Source: Bifidobacterium sp. B4142 (GTDB lineage: Bacteria; Actinomycetota; Actinomycetes; Actinomycetales; Bifidobacteriaceae). From it: a stretch of DNA of 64,000 nt. Location of the stretch: the NCBI RefSeq assembly GCF_026537325.1, contig NZ_JAFNMJ010000004.1, positions 95,997 to 159,996 of the forward strand, written 5' to 3'. The notes beneath the pieces were generated by a model. That model was given only the letters and a program-made list of their open reading frames with translations, ran no database searches and was not told the origin of the DNA. The position numbers were made by a program, and so were the translations under genes. Within the stretch, counting starts at the first letter, position 1. Each line of letters begins with the position of its first letter. Of the stretch, positions 1 through 9,216 are shown piece after piece.

Positions 1-2
1 AC

Positions 3-251
3 CTGCAAAAAACCGCCTGCGCTCTTCACCCACGCTCGCTCCTGGCTCTGGATCTGGCCCGGCGGGCAGGGGCAGGGCCAGCTTTCGTCTCGGGATCTGG
101 CCCATCGGTGGTGGCTATGGTTCCTCACTTGGACCAGGCGGCAACACTGATAAGACTCTGGCGGGAGCAGAATGCCGTGGACAGAATCATTGAGGCTGAC
201 TCGCCAGTCCTGCCCAGGATGGTTCCCCTGCGAGTCACCCATGGACAGTAG
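3..251 (+). CDS. ispE: GHMP-family kinase, C-terminal fragment (probably IspE)
   Basis: This reading frame enters from the left edge and stops with TAG at 249-251, leaving the last 82 residues. It contains the GHMP-kinase C-terminal glycine motif VSGSGPSVVAMV, followed by an acidic/Ala-rich helix and a short tail. In 4-diphosphocytidyl-2-C-methyl-D-erythritol kinase, an enzyme of the MEP isoprenoid pathway, an SGSGPT/SV loop lies at this place near the end. IspE commonly precedes a LytR_C protein and cca in actinobacterial origin regions, so the context agrees. Only the C-terminus is visible, so another GHMP kinase such as homoserine or mevalonate kinase is not excluded. The next gene starts 10 bp downstream, which suggests one transcript. 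Confidence 0.6.
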   Translation: MQKTACALHPRSLLALDLARRAGAGPAFVSGSGPSVVAMVPHLDQAATLIRLWREQNAVDRIIEADSPVLPRMVPLRVTHGQ

Positions 252-261
252 AGTAGGCAAC

Positions 262-873
262 ATGACGAATCCCGAACCACTCGACGAACGCGAGGCCCGC
301 AGGCAGTTCGTACGACGGCGGCAGAAGATGGTCTTCACTATAGCCGTCAGCGCCCTAGTGGTCATCCTGGTCATCTGTGGTCTGATCATCTTCGGATCCA
401 TCGGGCATACCGCCAAACACGCCACCATCGCCAAACCCAACTATGGGGTCGCCGTGCCCTGTCCGCCCGACAAGTCCAAGCTGGTCAACCACCCCGACAT
501 CCGTGTGCGGGTGCTCAACGGAACCAACAAGTCCGGTCTGGCCACTGCCCTGGCGTCGGCCCTGCGCAATCGGGGATTCAACATGCAGGATGTGGCAGAC
601 TATCCGGGCAAGACCGAGACAGCGCGCACCCAGATACGCTTTGGCGCCTCGGCCATTGATCGCGGCTACACGGTGGGGTCCCAATTCAACGATGCCGTTC
701 TGGTCATGGACGACCGCGGCGACGATCTGATCGACGTGGTCATCGGGGCCACCTTCACCGATCTGAACGACGAGGACAGCACCTCGGGCGTTGGCCGCAG
801 GATCCAAGCCGTCAAAGGCTGCCTGGCCGACCCCTCCTCCCTGAAAAACCTGCCCAAGGCTCCCAAGGCCTGA
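262..873 (+). CDS. LytR_C-domain membrane protein
   Basis: A 203-residue protein begins with a short charged cytoplasmic segment (ends RRQFVRRRQKM), then one membrane segment at about residues 27-49. An extracellular domain of about 150 residues follows. Its core (VRVLNGTNKSGLATALASAL followed by a Gly-Phe turn, then a second beta-alpha unit) matches the LytR_C / LytR cell-envelope-related C-terminal fold, found alone or attached to LCP ligases. Here the LCP catalytic domain is absent. I start it at ATG 262, just after the upstream kinase stop. ATG 241 is in frame but would overlap that gene, and 172 would overlap it much more. The function of stand-alone LytR_C proteins is not established; a cell-wall role is inferred from the family. 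Confidence 0.75.
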   Translation: MTNPEPLDEREARRQFVRRRQKMVFTIAVSALVVILVICGLIIFGSIGHTAKHATIAKPNYGVAVPCPPDKSKLVNHPDIRVRVLNGTNKSGLATALASALRNRGFNMQDVADYPGKTETARTQIRFGASAIDRGYTVGSQFNDAVLVMDDRGDDLIDVVIGATFTDLNDEDSTSGVGRRIQAVKGCLADPSSLKNLPKAPKA

Positions 874-1148
874 CGCCGCAGCAATGTTGCTGGCCTGGCA
901 TACCGCCCAGGAGCACGGACCCGGCTGTTGCGGAACCATCAACCGGAGGCGTTTGCGCTTGTAGTACAACGACAGGCACAACACCAGGCGTGGTGACACC
1001 CGGCGGCAGGGAGGGATGTTTGCGCGCGTGATATGGTAGTCGGTGCAACGCCTTTGGGTTGTGGGTGTTCGCGCGCTTGTTACAGTTTTGAGTGCGATGT
1101 CCGGGGGAATGCTGTAGCAGGCTCTGCGAAGGAAGGAGTCAGCTCATC

Positions 1149-4100
1149 ATGCGTCAGCGTTTGGGCATGGTAGCCGCCTTGGCCTTTCTTCTCGCCTTGT
1201 CCTGTACACCCGCTTTGGCTGGGGGCACCAGCAGCCCAGACGGCACCGCCGTGCCCGCTACCCTGGACAAACAGCAGGGGGAGAACCCTTACAGGGATGA
1301 TAGCCCGCAGGCTGCATCGTCATCCTCGCCTCTGGCCACGTCCTCACCCCTGAGCCACACGACCCCAAGCCCAGCCGCCGCGCCCGCCAGGACCGGCCTG
1401 ACCGACACCACAGGCAGCCGGCCGCAGGCCCAATCCTCCCAAACCTGGACGGTCAGCTTCGACCCGGCCGGCGGCAGCAGCATCGGCGGGCAGACCATCC
1501 CCGACGGGGGGCAGGCCAGCCGGCCCAGCCCCGACCCGTCCAGGGACGGGTACCTGTTCGACGGCTGGTTCCAAGGCGATGTCGCCTACGACTTCAGCCA
1601 GCCCGTCACCGGGAAAGTCACCCTGACCGCCCGGTGGACCAGAACGGACACACAGCACTGGACCATCAGCCCCACCCAAGGACCCGCAGCCGGAGGCACC
1701 AAGGTCACCCTCACCCCACCCAAGCCAAGAGGCATCCGCTTCAGCCAAATCAGTCTGAACGGCTTTCACTCCGCTGCCATCAGATCCGACGGCAACCTCT
1801 ATACTTGGGGAAACAACAGCAGCGGCCAGCTGGGCGACGGCACCACCAGCAACCAGAAAAGGCCAATCCTGGTCGACAAGCCCGCAGGAGCGCCGAACGG
1901 ATTCACCTGGAAACAAACCATCCTAGGCAGCTATTATTCCGCGGCGTTCGGCTCGGACGGCAACCTCTACACCTGGGGAGACAACAGCAACGGCACGCTT
2001 GGAGATGGCACCACCACCGACCGGAGCAGGCCAGTCCTGGTCGGCAAACCCGCAGGCGCGCCCGACGGATTCACCTGGAAACAAGTCAGCTTAGGCGCTT
2101 GGCATTCCGCAGCCATCGGCTCGGACGGCAACCTCTACACCTGGGGAAGAAATAGCAACGGCCAGCTGGGCAGGGACACGAACATCACGCCCGCCAACCG
2201 GCCAGGCCTGGTCGGCAAGCCCCAAGGCGCGCCCGATGGATTCACCTGGAAACAAGCCAGCCTCGGCTGGTTTCATTCCGCAGCGATCGGCTCCGACGGC
2301 AACCTCTACACCTGGGGAAGAAACGACTCCGGGCAGCTGGGCGACGGCACCACCACCGACCGAAACAAGCCAGCCAAACTCAACGGGATCACTTGGAAAC
2401 AAATCAGCCTAAACAACAATTTTTCCGCAGGGATTGGCTCCGACGGCAACCTGTACGCGTGGGGAGGCAACAGCAGCGGCCAGCTGGGCGACGACACCAC
2501 CACCAACCGGAGCAGGCCAACCCTGATCCGGAAGCCCACAGACGCACCCGACGGATTCACCTGGAAACACATCAGCCTAGGCGAGACTCATTCCGCAGCT
2601 TTGGGATCGGACGGCAACTTATTTGCCTGGGGGCGCAACAACACTGGTCAGCTGGGCGACGGCACCACCACCAACCGGAACCGGCCGGTCATGGTCGTCT
2701 TCCCCGGCGCCACCACGCCTACTGATGTCCTGTTCGGCCAGGCCAAGGCCATGGGTGGGATCACGGCCAACTCTGACGGCACCTGGCAGGCGACCACGCC
2801 CGCGCATGCCCCGGGGGCCGTGGACGTGACGGTCGTCTGGAACAGGAACGGGCCGCAGCCGGACGCGCACCTGCGATACACGTTCATCGCCCCCGAATAC
2901 CAGGTCGGCTTCACCTCCAAGGACAGCTCCTGCCCCGCCCCCACGGGCATGCCCCCCAGCCAGGCCGTCACCCAGGACGGACAGGCGGAACGCCCCCAGC
3001 CGGACCCGAAGGCCGACGGCTGCCTGTTCGACGGCTGGTTTCAAGGCGATGTGGCCTACGACTTCACCCAGCCCGTCACCGGGAAAGTCACCCTGACCGC
3101 CCGGTGGACCAAGGGAGACGGCCGCTGGACCATCAGCCCCACCCAGGGGCCCGAGACCGGCGGCACCGAGGTCACCCTGACCCCGCCCGCACAGCGAGGC
3201 ATCAGATTCAGCCAGATCAGCTCAGGCGAATACCATTCCGTGGCCATCGGCTCGGACGGCAACCTGTACGCGTGGGGCGACAACCAGTACGGCCAGCTGG
3301 GCGACGGCACCAACACCAACCGCAGCACGCCGGTCATGGTCGGCAAGCCCGGAGACGCGCCAGACGGATTCATTTGGAAACAGGTCAGCTCAAGCTTCCG
3401 GCATTCCGCGGCCATCGGCTCCGACGGCCAGCTGTACGCCTGGGGAAGGAACTACTACGGCCAGCTGGGCGACGGCACCACCACCAACCGGACAAGGCCA
3501 GTCAAGATCGGCAAGCCCCAAGGCGCGCCAGACGGATTCACCTGGAAACAGATCAGCATGGGCAGCGACCACTCCGCGGCCATCGGCTCCGACGACAACC
3601 TCTACACCTGGGGATGGGAGGATGCCGGCCGACTGGGCAGGAGCACAAGCATCACGCCATATGACCGACCAGGCCTGGTCGACAAACCCACAGGGGCTAC
3701 TGACACGTTTGCTTGGAAACAGATCAGCATGGGCGGCCACTCAGCAGCGATAGGCTCCAACGGCAACCTCTACACCTGGGGATACAACGCTTATGGCCAG
3801 CTGGGCGACGGCACCACCACCGACCAGGCCAGGCCAGTCAAGATCGGCAAGCCCCAAGGCGCCCCCAACGGATTCACTTGGAAACAAGTCAGCTTAGGCA
3901 GGTGGTATTCCGCAGCATTAGGCTCCGACGGCAGCCTCTACACTTGGGGAGACAATGCTTACGGCCAGCTGGGCGACGGCACCAAGGTCGACAAGCACAC
4001 GCCGACCCCGGTCCAGAAGCCCCAAGGCGCGCCAGACGGATTCACCTGGCAAAAAGCCAGCCTAGGCTACAGTTCCAGCGATGGACATTCCGCGGCCATC

Positions 4101-4544
4101 GGCTCGGACGGCAACCTGTATTCCTGGGGGAGCAACGGCAACGGCCAGCTGGGGCGCGAGCCCGCTGAAGCCTGGCCGGCCAGCCGGCCCGGCCCGGTCG
4201 GCTTCCCCGGAAAACCGCAAGCCACCAGAATCTGCTTCGACCAAACCCGGCAGCAAGGCGTCTGCTCCGCCGCCGGCAAAAACCTGACGCCCAACCCCGA
4301 CGGCACCCGGAACGCCACCACGCCCGCCTACACGCCAGGCCCCGTCCCTGTGGCCATCGACTGGACCCAGGACGGCATGCCGCAAGAAACCGACACAAGC
4401 AACACCTACCGGTACCTGTCCATCGCCAGCCTGCCCCTGACCGGAGGAAACGGCATGCTCATCCTGCTCGCCACAGGACTGCTCGCCGCAGGAGCCGCCA
4501 CAGCAGCCAAAAGCCAGAGACAGCAGGCGCGCACAGCCGCATGA
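1149..4544 (+). CDS. Sortase-anchored surface protein with two InlB_B-like/RCC1 propeller halves
   Basis: A 1131-residue secreted protein. ATG 1149 is chosen because AAGGAAGGAG at about 1128-1137 precedes it and a signal peptide follows directly (MRQRLGMVAALAFLLALSC, ending near ALAGG). The mature part has a Ser/Pro/Thr-rich stalk. Next come an InlB_B/Listeria-Bacteroides-type repeat (about 99-164, ending LTARW), six RCC1-type repeats (about 197-520), a small beta domain, a second InlB_B-like repeat (about 584-654) and six more RCC1 repeats (about 684-1019). Each RCC1 unit reads roughly HSAAIGSDGNLYTWG, then GQLGDGTTT and GFTWKQ. The end carries LPLTG (1095-1099), a hydrophobic helix and a KSQRQQAR tail, a complete sortase sorting signal. 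Six or seven RCC1 blades fold as a beta-propeller, so two propellers are expected on the cell surface. The ligand is unknown; adhesion is a reasonable inference. Confidence 0.85.
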   Translation: MRQRLGMVAALAFLLALSCTPALAGGTSSPDGTAVPATLDKQQGENPYRDDSPQAASSSSPLATSSPLSHTTPSPAAAPARTGLTDTTGSRPQAQSSQTWTVSFDPAGGSSIGGQTIPDGGQASRPSPDPSRDGYLFDGWFQGDVAYDFSQPVTGKVTLTARWTRTDTQHWTISPTQGPAAGGTKVTLTPPKPRGIRFSQISLNGFHSAAIRSDGNLYTWGNNSSGQLGDGTTSNQKRPILVDKPAGAPNGFTWKQTILGSYYSAAFGSDGNLYTWGDNSNGTLGDGTTTDRSRPVLVGKPAGAPDGFTWKQVSLGAWHSAAIGSDGNLYTWGRNSNGQLGRDTNITPANRPGLVGKPQGAPDGFTWKQASLGWFHSAAIGSDGNLYTWGRNDSGQLGDGTTTDRNKPAKLNGITWKQISLNNNFSAGIGSDGNLYAWGGNSSGQLGDDTTTNRSRPTLIRKPTDAPDGFTWKHISLGETHSAALGSDGNLFAWGRNNTGQLGDGTTTNRNRPVMVVFPGATTPTDVLFGQAKAMGGITANSDGTWQATTPAHAPGAVDVTVVWNRNGPQPDAHLRYTFIAPEYQVGFTSKDSSCPAPTGMPPSQAVTQDGQAERPQPDPKADGCLFDGWFQGDVAYDFTQPVTGKVTLTARWTKGDGRWTISPTQGPETGGTEVTLTPPAQRGIRFSQISSGEYHSVAIGSDGNLYAWGDNQYGQLGDGTNTNRSTPVMVGKPGDAPDGFIWKQVSSSFRHSAAIGSDGQLYAWGRNYYGQLGDGTTTNRTRPVKIGKPQGAPDGFTWKQISMGSDHSAAIGSDDNLYTWGWEDAGRLGRSTSITPYDRPGLVDKPTGATDTFAWKQISMGGHSAAIGSNGNLYTWGYNAYGQLGDGTTTDQARPVKIGKPQGAPNGFTWKQVSLGRWYSAALGSDGSLYTWGDNAYGQLGDGTKVDKHTPTPVQKPQGAPDGFTWQKASLGYSSSDGHSAAIGSDGNLYSWGSNGNGQLGREPAEAWPASRPGPVGFPGKPQATRICFDQTRQQGVCSAAGKNLTPNPDGTRNATTPAYTPGPVPVAIDWTQDGMPQETDTSNTYRYLSIASLPLTGGNGMLILLATGLLAAGAATAAKSQRQQARTAA
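1737..4190 (+). repeat. Twelve RCC1-coding tandem repeats in two blocks of six
   Basis: Units of about 165 bp recur at 1737-2708 and 3198-4190, with near-identical DNA stretches such as those coding SDGNLYTWG, GQLGDGTTT and GAPDGFTWKQ. The unit at about 2089-2255 and the unit at about 3555-3715 share the variant GRxTxITP form at the same place (third unit) in each block. This points to duplication of a whole six-unit half rather than independent expansion. Confidence 0.85.
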
Positions 4545-4837
4545 ACACCTCACACGAGTAAGCAACAACCTGGGCCACACCCCCCAAGAAGGCCCAGGCC
4601 GACAGGCGGCCCCGCCACCCCCAACACGACGGGACCGCCACCACACCCATCAACCCTACAAACCACAACCAGACACCAGCCGGACCAACCACACACCGCC
4701 AGCAAACAACCACACAACAATCACAGCCAATGCCACCCTGGCACCTGATGACCATGCAAGCATCTTCCACATATAAGACGGCGGCATCCGAACCCGCAGA
4801 ATGCAGACCAGGGATACTCAGTCAGAGCTAGGCCAAA

Positions 4838-6262
4838 TCAGGCCTGGCCCTGACTCTGCCACCATTCCCGCAGCTCCCGTTCAGCCGTCCCCCGGTCGGC
4901 CGGACCCTGATCCAGGCGGTAGTCCAGCATGTGCCGGTAGGCGCGCCCCACCTGAGGGCCGGGCTTCAGGCCTAGGATCTGCATGATCTGTCGTCCATCC
5001 AAGTCGGGCCGGATGGCGTCCAGGTCTTCCTGCCGACGCAACTGAGCCACCCTGTCTTCCAGTTCGTCCATGGCGGAGGAGAAGACCTGGGCCTTGCGCT
5101 TGTTGCGGGTGGTGGCATCGGCCCGGGTCAGACGGTTGAGCCGCTCGTAAAGGGGCCCGGTCTCCCGGGCATAGCGGCGTACGGCCGCATCGGTCCACCG
5201 CTCGTCCACATAGCCGTGGAAACGCAGGTGCATGAAGATCAGGTCGCAGACGTCAGCGATCAGGTGGTGGTCGAAGCGCAAGGCCTTGAGCCGCTTGCGG
5301 GCCAGCCTGGCTCCGACTGCATCATGGTGATGGAAGCTGACCTTGCCGCCGGGCTCAAAGCGCCTGGTAGCGGGTTTGCCGATGTCGTGCAGCAGGGCAG
5401 CCAGGCGCAGGGTCAGATCCGGGGCGGGCACAGGTCCGTCAGGTCCGGTCTCCAGGGCAATGGCCCGGTCCAGCACCATCAGTGTGTGCTCGAAGACGTC
5501 CTTGTGCCGGTGGTGCTCGTCTATCTCCAGCTGCAGGGCCGGGACTTCGGGCAGCACGATGTCGGCCAAGCCGGACTGCACCAGAGCCTCGATGCCCTGG
5601 ACGGGATGATCGGCCAGCATGAGCTTGGTCAGCTCGTCGCGAATCCGCTCGGCCGAGACGATGCTGATTCGGCCGGTCATGCGGGTGATGGCCTCTGCGG
5701 TCTCCGGAGCGATGGTGAACTCCAGCTGGGCCACGAACCGCACGGCCCGCATCATCCGCAGGGGGTCGTCGTCGAAGGATTGGCGGGGATCCACTGGGGT
5801 CCGCAGCACCTGCTTAGCCAGGTCGTTGGCCCCCCGGTAGGGGTCCACGAAGACCAGATCGGGCACCCGCAGGGCCATGGCGTTGACGGTGAAGTCACGC
5901 CGGGAGAGGTCGCCCTCAAGACTGTCCCCGTAGTCCACCTCGGGCTTGCGGGAGTTGGGATCATAGGTGTCTCGCCGGTAGGTAGTCACCTCCACCTTGA
6001 CCTCGGTGCCGTCGGAACGCCGCCGAAGAGCGCCCAAGGTGCCGAATTTGCGCCCCATGTCCCAGAATCCCGACCCCCAGTGACGCAGGATGGGCTCGAA
6101 CTGCTCGGGCCTGGCCGAAGTGCAGAAATCCAGGTCGTGGGAGGGCCGGCGCAGGAGCAGATCGCGTACAGGGCCCCCTACCAACGCCAGTTCAAATCCC
6201 TGCTCGGCGAAAAGGCGCCCGAGCTCGATGGCCTCCGGCCAGACTTGGAAATCCACGCTCAC
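4838..6262 (-). CDS. cca: CCA tRNA nucleotidyltransferase
   Basis: A 474-residue class II nucleotidyltransferase that adds or repairs the 3' CCA end of tRNAs in the cytoplasm. The N-terminal head carries LVGGPVRDLLL and HDLDF, the latter giving the metal-binding Asp pair. The neck has RIRDELTKLML and the RRDFTVNAMA motif. From about residue 255 an HD domain follows, with HRHKDVFEHTL and LLHDIGKPATRR. Length suits the bifunctional-looking actinobacterial CCA/PcnA family with an HD domain. Translation starts with GTG at 6262, preceded by AGGAAAGG. It stands alone on the minus strand, divergent from the Nudix gene with a 75-bp gap that must hold both promoters. Confidence 0.93.
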   Translation of the reverse strand: MSVDFQVWPEAIELGRLFAEQGFELALVGGPVRDLLLRRPSHDLDFCTSARPEQFEPILRHWGSGFWDMGRKFGTLGALRRRSDGTEVKVEVTTYRRDTYDPNSRKPEVDYGDSLEGDLSRRDFTVNAMALRVPDLVFVDPYRGANDLAKQVLRTPVDPRQSFDDDPLRMMRAVRFVAQLEFTIAPETAEAITRMTGRISIVSAERIRDELTKLMLADHPVQGIEALVQSGLADIVLPEVPALQLEIDEHHRHKDVFEHTLMVLDRAIALETGPDGPVPAPDLTLRLAALLHDIGKPATRRFEPGGKVSFHHHDAVGARLARKRLKALRFDHHLIADVCDLIFMHLRFHGYVDERWTDAAVRRYARETGPLYERLNRLTRADATTRNKRKAQVFSSAMDELEDRVAQLRRQEDLDAIRPDLDGRQIMQILGLKPGPQVGRAYRHMLDYRLDQGPADRGTAERELREWWQSQGQA

Positions 6263-6337
6263 CCTTTCCTACGGAGTTGATGCGCCTACTAGCATACCGT
6301 TACCCCACCTGCACATTACCTTACGTAGAGTTGAAGT

Positions 6338-7006
6338 ATGATTACGCCCGCGGACATGGCGCGCATGCTTGCACATAGCGCCGACTCTGCGGACATCCAT
6401 GCCCGCGGCCAGCAGAGTCGGGGCCATCTTGTGGAAACCGTAAGCGAACGTCTGGATCCGCAGGTCCGCGAGCGTATACAGGTCGAGGATGACGCTCCCA
6501 CGCCTGCCCTCATGCCCCGGCACAAACACGATTCCGGTCCTTCCACTTTTGCCTCCCTGGATGCCCAGGAGCTACCGGTGGTGCGCGAATATTCGGCGGG
6601 TGGGCTGATTTTCGATCGGCATGACCGAGTGGCCATCATCGCCCGGCACTCCCGCTCGGGCCACCTGGAATGGTGCCTGCCCAAGGGGCATATCGAGAGG
6701 GGGGAAACACCCGAGCAGACGGCGGTGCGCGAGGTCCATGAGGAGACGGGAATACTGGGTAAGGTGACCGATTCCATCGCCACCATCGACTACTGGTTCA
6801 CCGGGACCAACCAACGGGTCCACAAGCTGGTCCACCATTTCGTCCTGCGGATGATCGGCGGATCCCTGAGCGTGGAGGGCGACCCTGATCACGAGGCCGA
6901 AGATGCCATCTGGGTGGACTTTTCCGACCTGACCTCGGTGCTCAGTTATCCTAATGAGCGTAAAATAGCCTGGCTCTACGCGAGGAAGTATAAAAAACAG
7001 CCATGA
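6338..7006 (+). CDS. Nudix (MutT-like) hydrolase
   Basis: A 222-residue protein. Its first ~80 residues are a poorly conserved leader; the Nudix domain starts around REYSAGGLIFD. The Nudix box runs from GHIERGETPEQTAVREVHEETG at about residues 115-137 and satisfies GX5EX7REUXEEXGU with all catalytic glutamates present. The family cleaves nucleoside diphosphates linked to another moiety; the substrate cannot be read from the sequence. The gene is divergent from cca. Its TGA overlaps the ATG of the next gene (ATGA at 7003-7006), so it heads a translationally coupled operon with the DUF6049 protein and murJ, an arrangement seen in many actinobacterial origin regions. Confidence 0.9.
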   Translation: MITPADMARMLAHSADSADIHARGQQSRGHLVETVSERLDPQVRERIQVEDDAPTPALMPRHKHDSGPSTFASLDAQELPVVREYSAGGLIFDRHDRVAIIARHSRSGHLEWCLPKGHIERGETPEQTAVREVHEETGILGKVTDSIATIDYWFTGTNQRVHKLVHHFVLRMIGGSLSVEGDPDHEAEDAIWVDFSDLTSVLSYPNERKIAWLYARKYKKQP

Positions 7007-9216
7007 TCCAGACCCCCCTGCGCCCGAGCGGGCGCACCAGCCAGCGCACCCATGCCTTCAATCGATGGGCCGGGTGGGCTCGAATCCTACCGGCGATCGT
7101 CCTCCTGCTAGCCCTGGTGGTGACTCCCTGGCTACCAACACCGGCACTGGCTGCCCCCAATCATCAGAACTCGGCCGAGGTGGCTCTGCGCTGGTCGACG
7201 CCTGTGGTGACTGACAAATCCGGTTATGCCCTGCGCGCTACGGTGACCAACACCGCGAACCAGCCTATGGAAAATACCCATCTGAGCGTGTCCACCAGTG
7301 CTCTGTACTCCTTCAGCTCCCGGGCCGACATGCAGGCCTGGTCCGAAGGCCACGCCCGCATCCCCACCCCGGACGTGCTGGGTACACAGACCGTACCGAC
7401 AATCCCGGCCGGGCAGAGCGCTGAGGTTTCAGTCAATGTGCCGGCTGACCAAGGCGCGATCAAGAAGATGACCAGCTGGGGGCCCAAACCCATCCGACTT
7501 TCCCTAAGCGACGGTCAGAATCGGGTTCTGGGCGACGTGTTCACCTTTCTAACCCGGACATGGGATGGACTGCCCACTGCTGGCACCCCTGCACTGTCTC
7601 TGACCATGGTCATGCCGCTGATCTCCTCGGACTGGAACATTGACGACAAGGCCATGACAGCGCTGATGACCCAGCCCGGTACCGAATCCGAGTCAGGCCC
7701 GGGCAAGAATAAAGACCAGAGCGTGACACTGACCCGTCAAGGGGACCGTCGCCAGGAAGATCAGAGCCAGCTGCTGGCTAAGCACGGGTCCCTGCAGGCC
7801 TTGGGCGATCCGATCTACCTGTCCGCCTTCGCCAACCGTCCCAAGATCCAGGGGCTGATCCAGCCAGCCGACTTCGACATCACCGGATACGCCTCCCAGA
7901 ACCAGGATCGCTACGCCAAGGCCGGGGTCACCCCCGAGTCCTGGAACGCCCAGACCGCAACCAAGCTCTATCCTGATGCCGCTTCCGGCACATACGCCTG
8001 GCAGGGCAAGCAGGAGTGGACCATGGAATCCATCGCTGCAGCCCGCCGCGCCGGCTACCAGACGGTCATTGCCCCACAGGGCTTCGAGGTAGGAGCCGGC
8101 ACATCCGCCCACACCGGCAAGTACACCATCGACACCCAGGCCGGACGGGTGACCGTCCTGTCGGCCCAGCGCGAACTCAGCAACCTGGCAAGGGGCAACC
8201 CCAGCTCCACGCGGGCCACCGGGGAGCAGACCCAGGCGGGGCAGACGGCACGCTTCATGGCCCAGAGCGCCTTCTATCAGATGGAACAGCCCTACGCCGA
8301 GCGCTCCCTTATGGTCTGCTTTGATGCCGATCAGGACACTCAGCAAGCGGACAGGATCATGACCGAGTTGGAGCACGCTCCCTGGATCCATCTGGAACCC
8401 ATGGACAATCTGATGCGAGCACCCGACTTCACCGGCGGCTCATCCGGCCTGCTCAAGGCCCTCGAAGCCGATGACGGTCAGGGCGGCGCCAAGCATGGCG
8501 ACAGCTCGGCAGCCACCTTGGACTCCCTGATCGCCAGCAGGGCGGACATCGACCGGTTCGCTTCCTCCATTCTGGCCGATGATCAGCAGACCGCCCAGCC
8601 CTCTGCCAGCGCCACGGCCGGCAAGGCCGACAGCCAGGCCTTGGCCCGACAAGATGCTGACACCACGGCCCGCCAGCCCAAGGATCCACACCAGTGGCTG
8701 AACCGGCTGACCGCCGCCCACGACGATCTAGCCCTGAAGTCCCTGGGCGGAACCACAGCCGCCGCCGGCCTGGCCGATCAGGCCGGCGCCATATCCCACC
8801 GGCTCCTGGACGGCATCAGCATCACGCCCAGCGAGTCCCTGAACGTGGTCAGCGAGACGGCCTCCATGCCCGTCACCGTCAGCAACAGCCATCCCTACCC
8901 GGTCCACGCCCGCATCAGCGCTCGCACCGATTCCATGGAGATCGTTACCTCGCGCCTGGCGGATGTGGTCATTCCCGCCCGATCCGAGGCCCAAGTGACC
9001 TTTAAGGTCAGAGTGGCGACTGCCGGCAGGGCCAACGTGGACATCGGCCTGCTGGACAGCCAGGGCCGTCCCTTCGGCCAGATGCGCCGGGCTCAGATCA
9101 CCAGCAATCTGCGTCTGAGCGACATGAGCGGCCTGCTCATCATTGTCTTTGCCGTGCTTCTTGGGCTCCTGGGGCTCTGGCGGCAGTTCCACCGCACGAA
9201 GGACCCGGACGAATGA
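7003..9216 (+). CDS. DUF6049-type secreted, membrane-anchored protein
   Basis: A 737-residue protein with an N-terminal signal or anchor (hydrophobic about residues 28-46, then PTPALAAPN). A long extracytoplasmic region follows, and a single C-terminal membrane helix (LLIIVFAVLLGLLGLW) with a short charged tail ends the protein. The extracellular part opens and closes with Ig/NEW3-like beta segments, for example PVTVSNSHPYPVHARISAR near 630. I recognise the position and architecture as the DUF6049 family that sits between a Nudix gene and murJ in actinobacteria. Overlaps of 4 bp at both ends make it the middle cistron. Its constant linkage to MurJ suggests a part in envelope assembly, but no activity is known to me. 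Confidence 0.8.
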   Translation: MIQTPLRPSGRTSQRTHAFNRWAGWARILPAIVLLLALVVTPWLPTPALAAPNHQNSAEVALRWSTPVVTDKSGYALRATVTNTANQPMENTHLSVSTSALYSFSSRADMQAWSEGHARIPTPDVLGTQTVPTIPAGQSAEVSVNVPADQGAIKKMTSWGPKPIRLSLSDGQNRVLGDVFTFLTRTWDGLPTAGTPALSLTMVMPLISSDWNIDDKAMTALMTQPGTESESGPGKNKDQSVTLTRQGDRRQEDQSQLLAKHGSLQALGDPIYLSAFANRPKIQGLIQPADFDITGYASQNQDRYAKAGVTPESWNAQTATKLYPDAASGTYAWQGKQEWTMESIAAARRAGYQTVIAPQGFEVGAGTSAHTGKYTIDTQAGRVTVLSAQRELSNLARGNPSSTRATGEQTQAGQTARFMAQSAFYQMEQPYAERSLMVCFDADQDTQQADRIMTELEHAPWIHLEPMDNLMRAPDFTGGSSGLLKALEADDGQGGAKHGDSSAATLDSLIASRADIDRFASSILADDQQTAQPSASATAGKADSQALARQDADTTARQPKDPHQWLNRLTAAHDDLALKSLGGTTAAAGLADQAGAISHRLLDGISITPSESLNVVSETASMPVTVSNSHPYPVHARISARTDSMEIVTSRLADVVIPARSEAQVTFKVRVATAGRANVDIGLLDSQGRPFGQMRRAQITSNLRLSDMSGLLIIVFAVLLGLLGLWRQFHRTKDPDE

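Noticed and set aside
1737-4190. Regular repeats resembling an array such as CRISPR
   Set aside because: Units are about 165 bp, in frame and coding for RCC1 blades; there are no short palindromic repeats with unique spacers.
5216-6280. A 354-codon plus-strand open frame opposite cca
   Set aside because: It is an antisense shadow of cca produced by high GC; the product has no domain and the cca frame has complete catalytic motifs.
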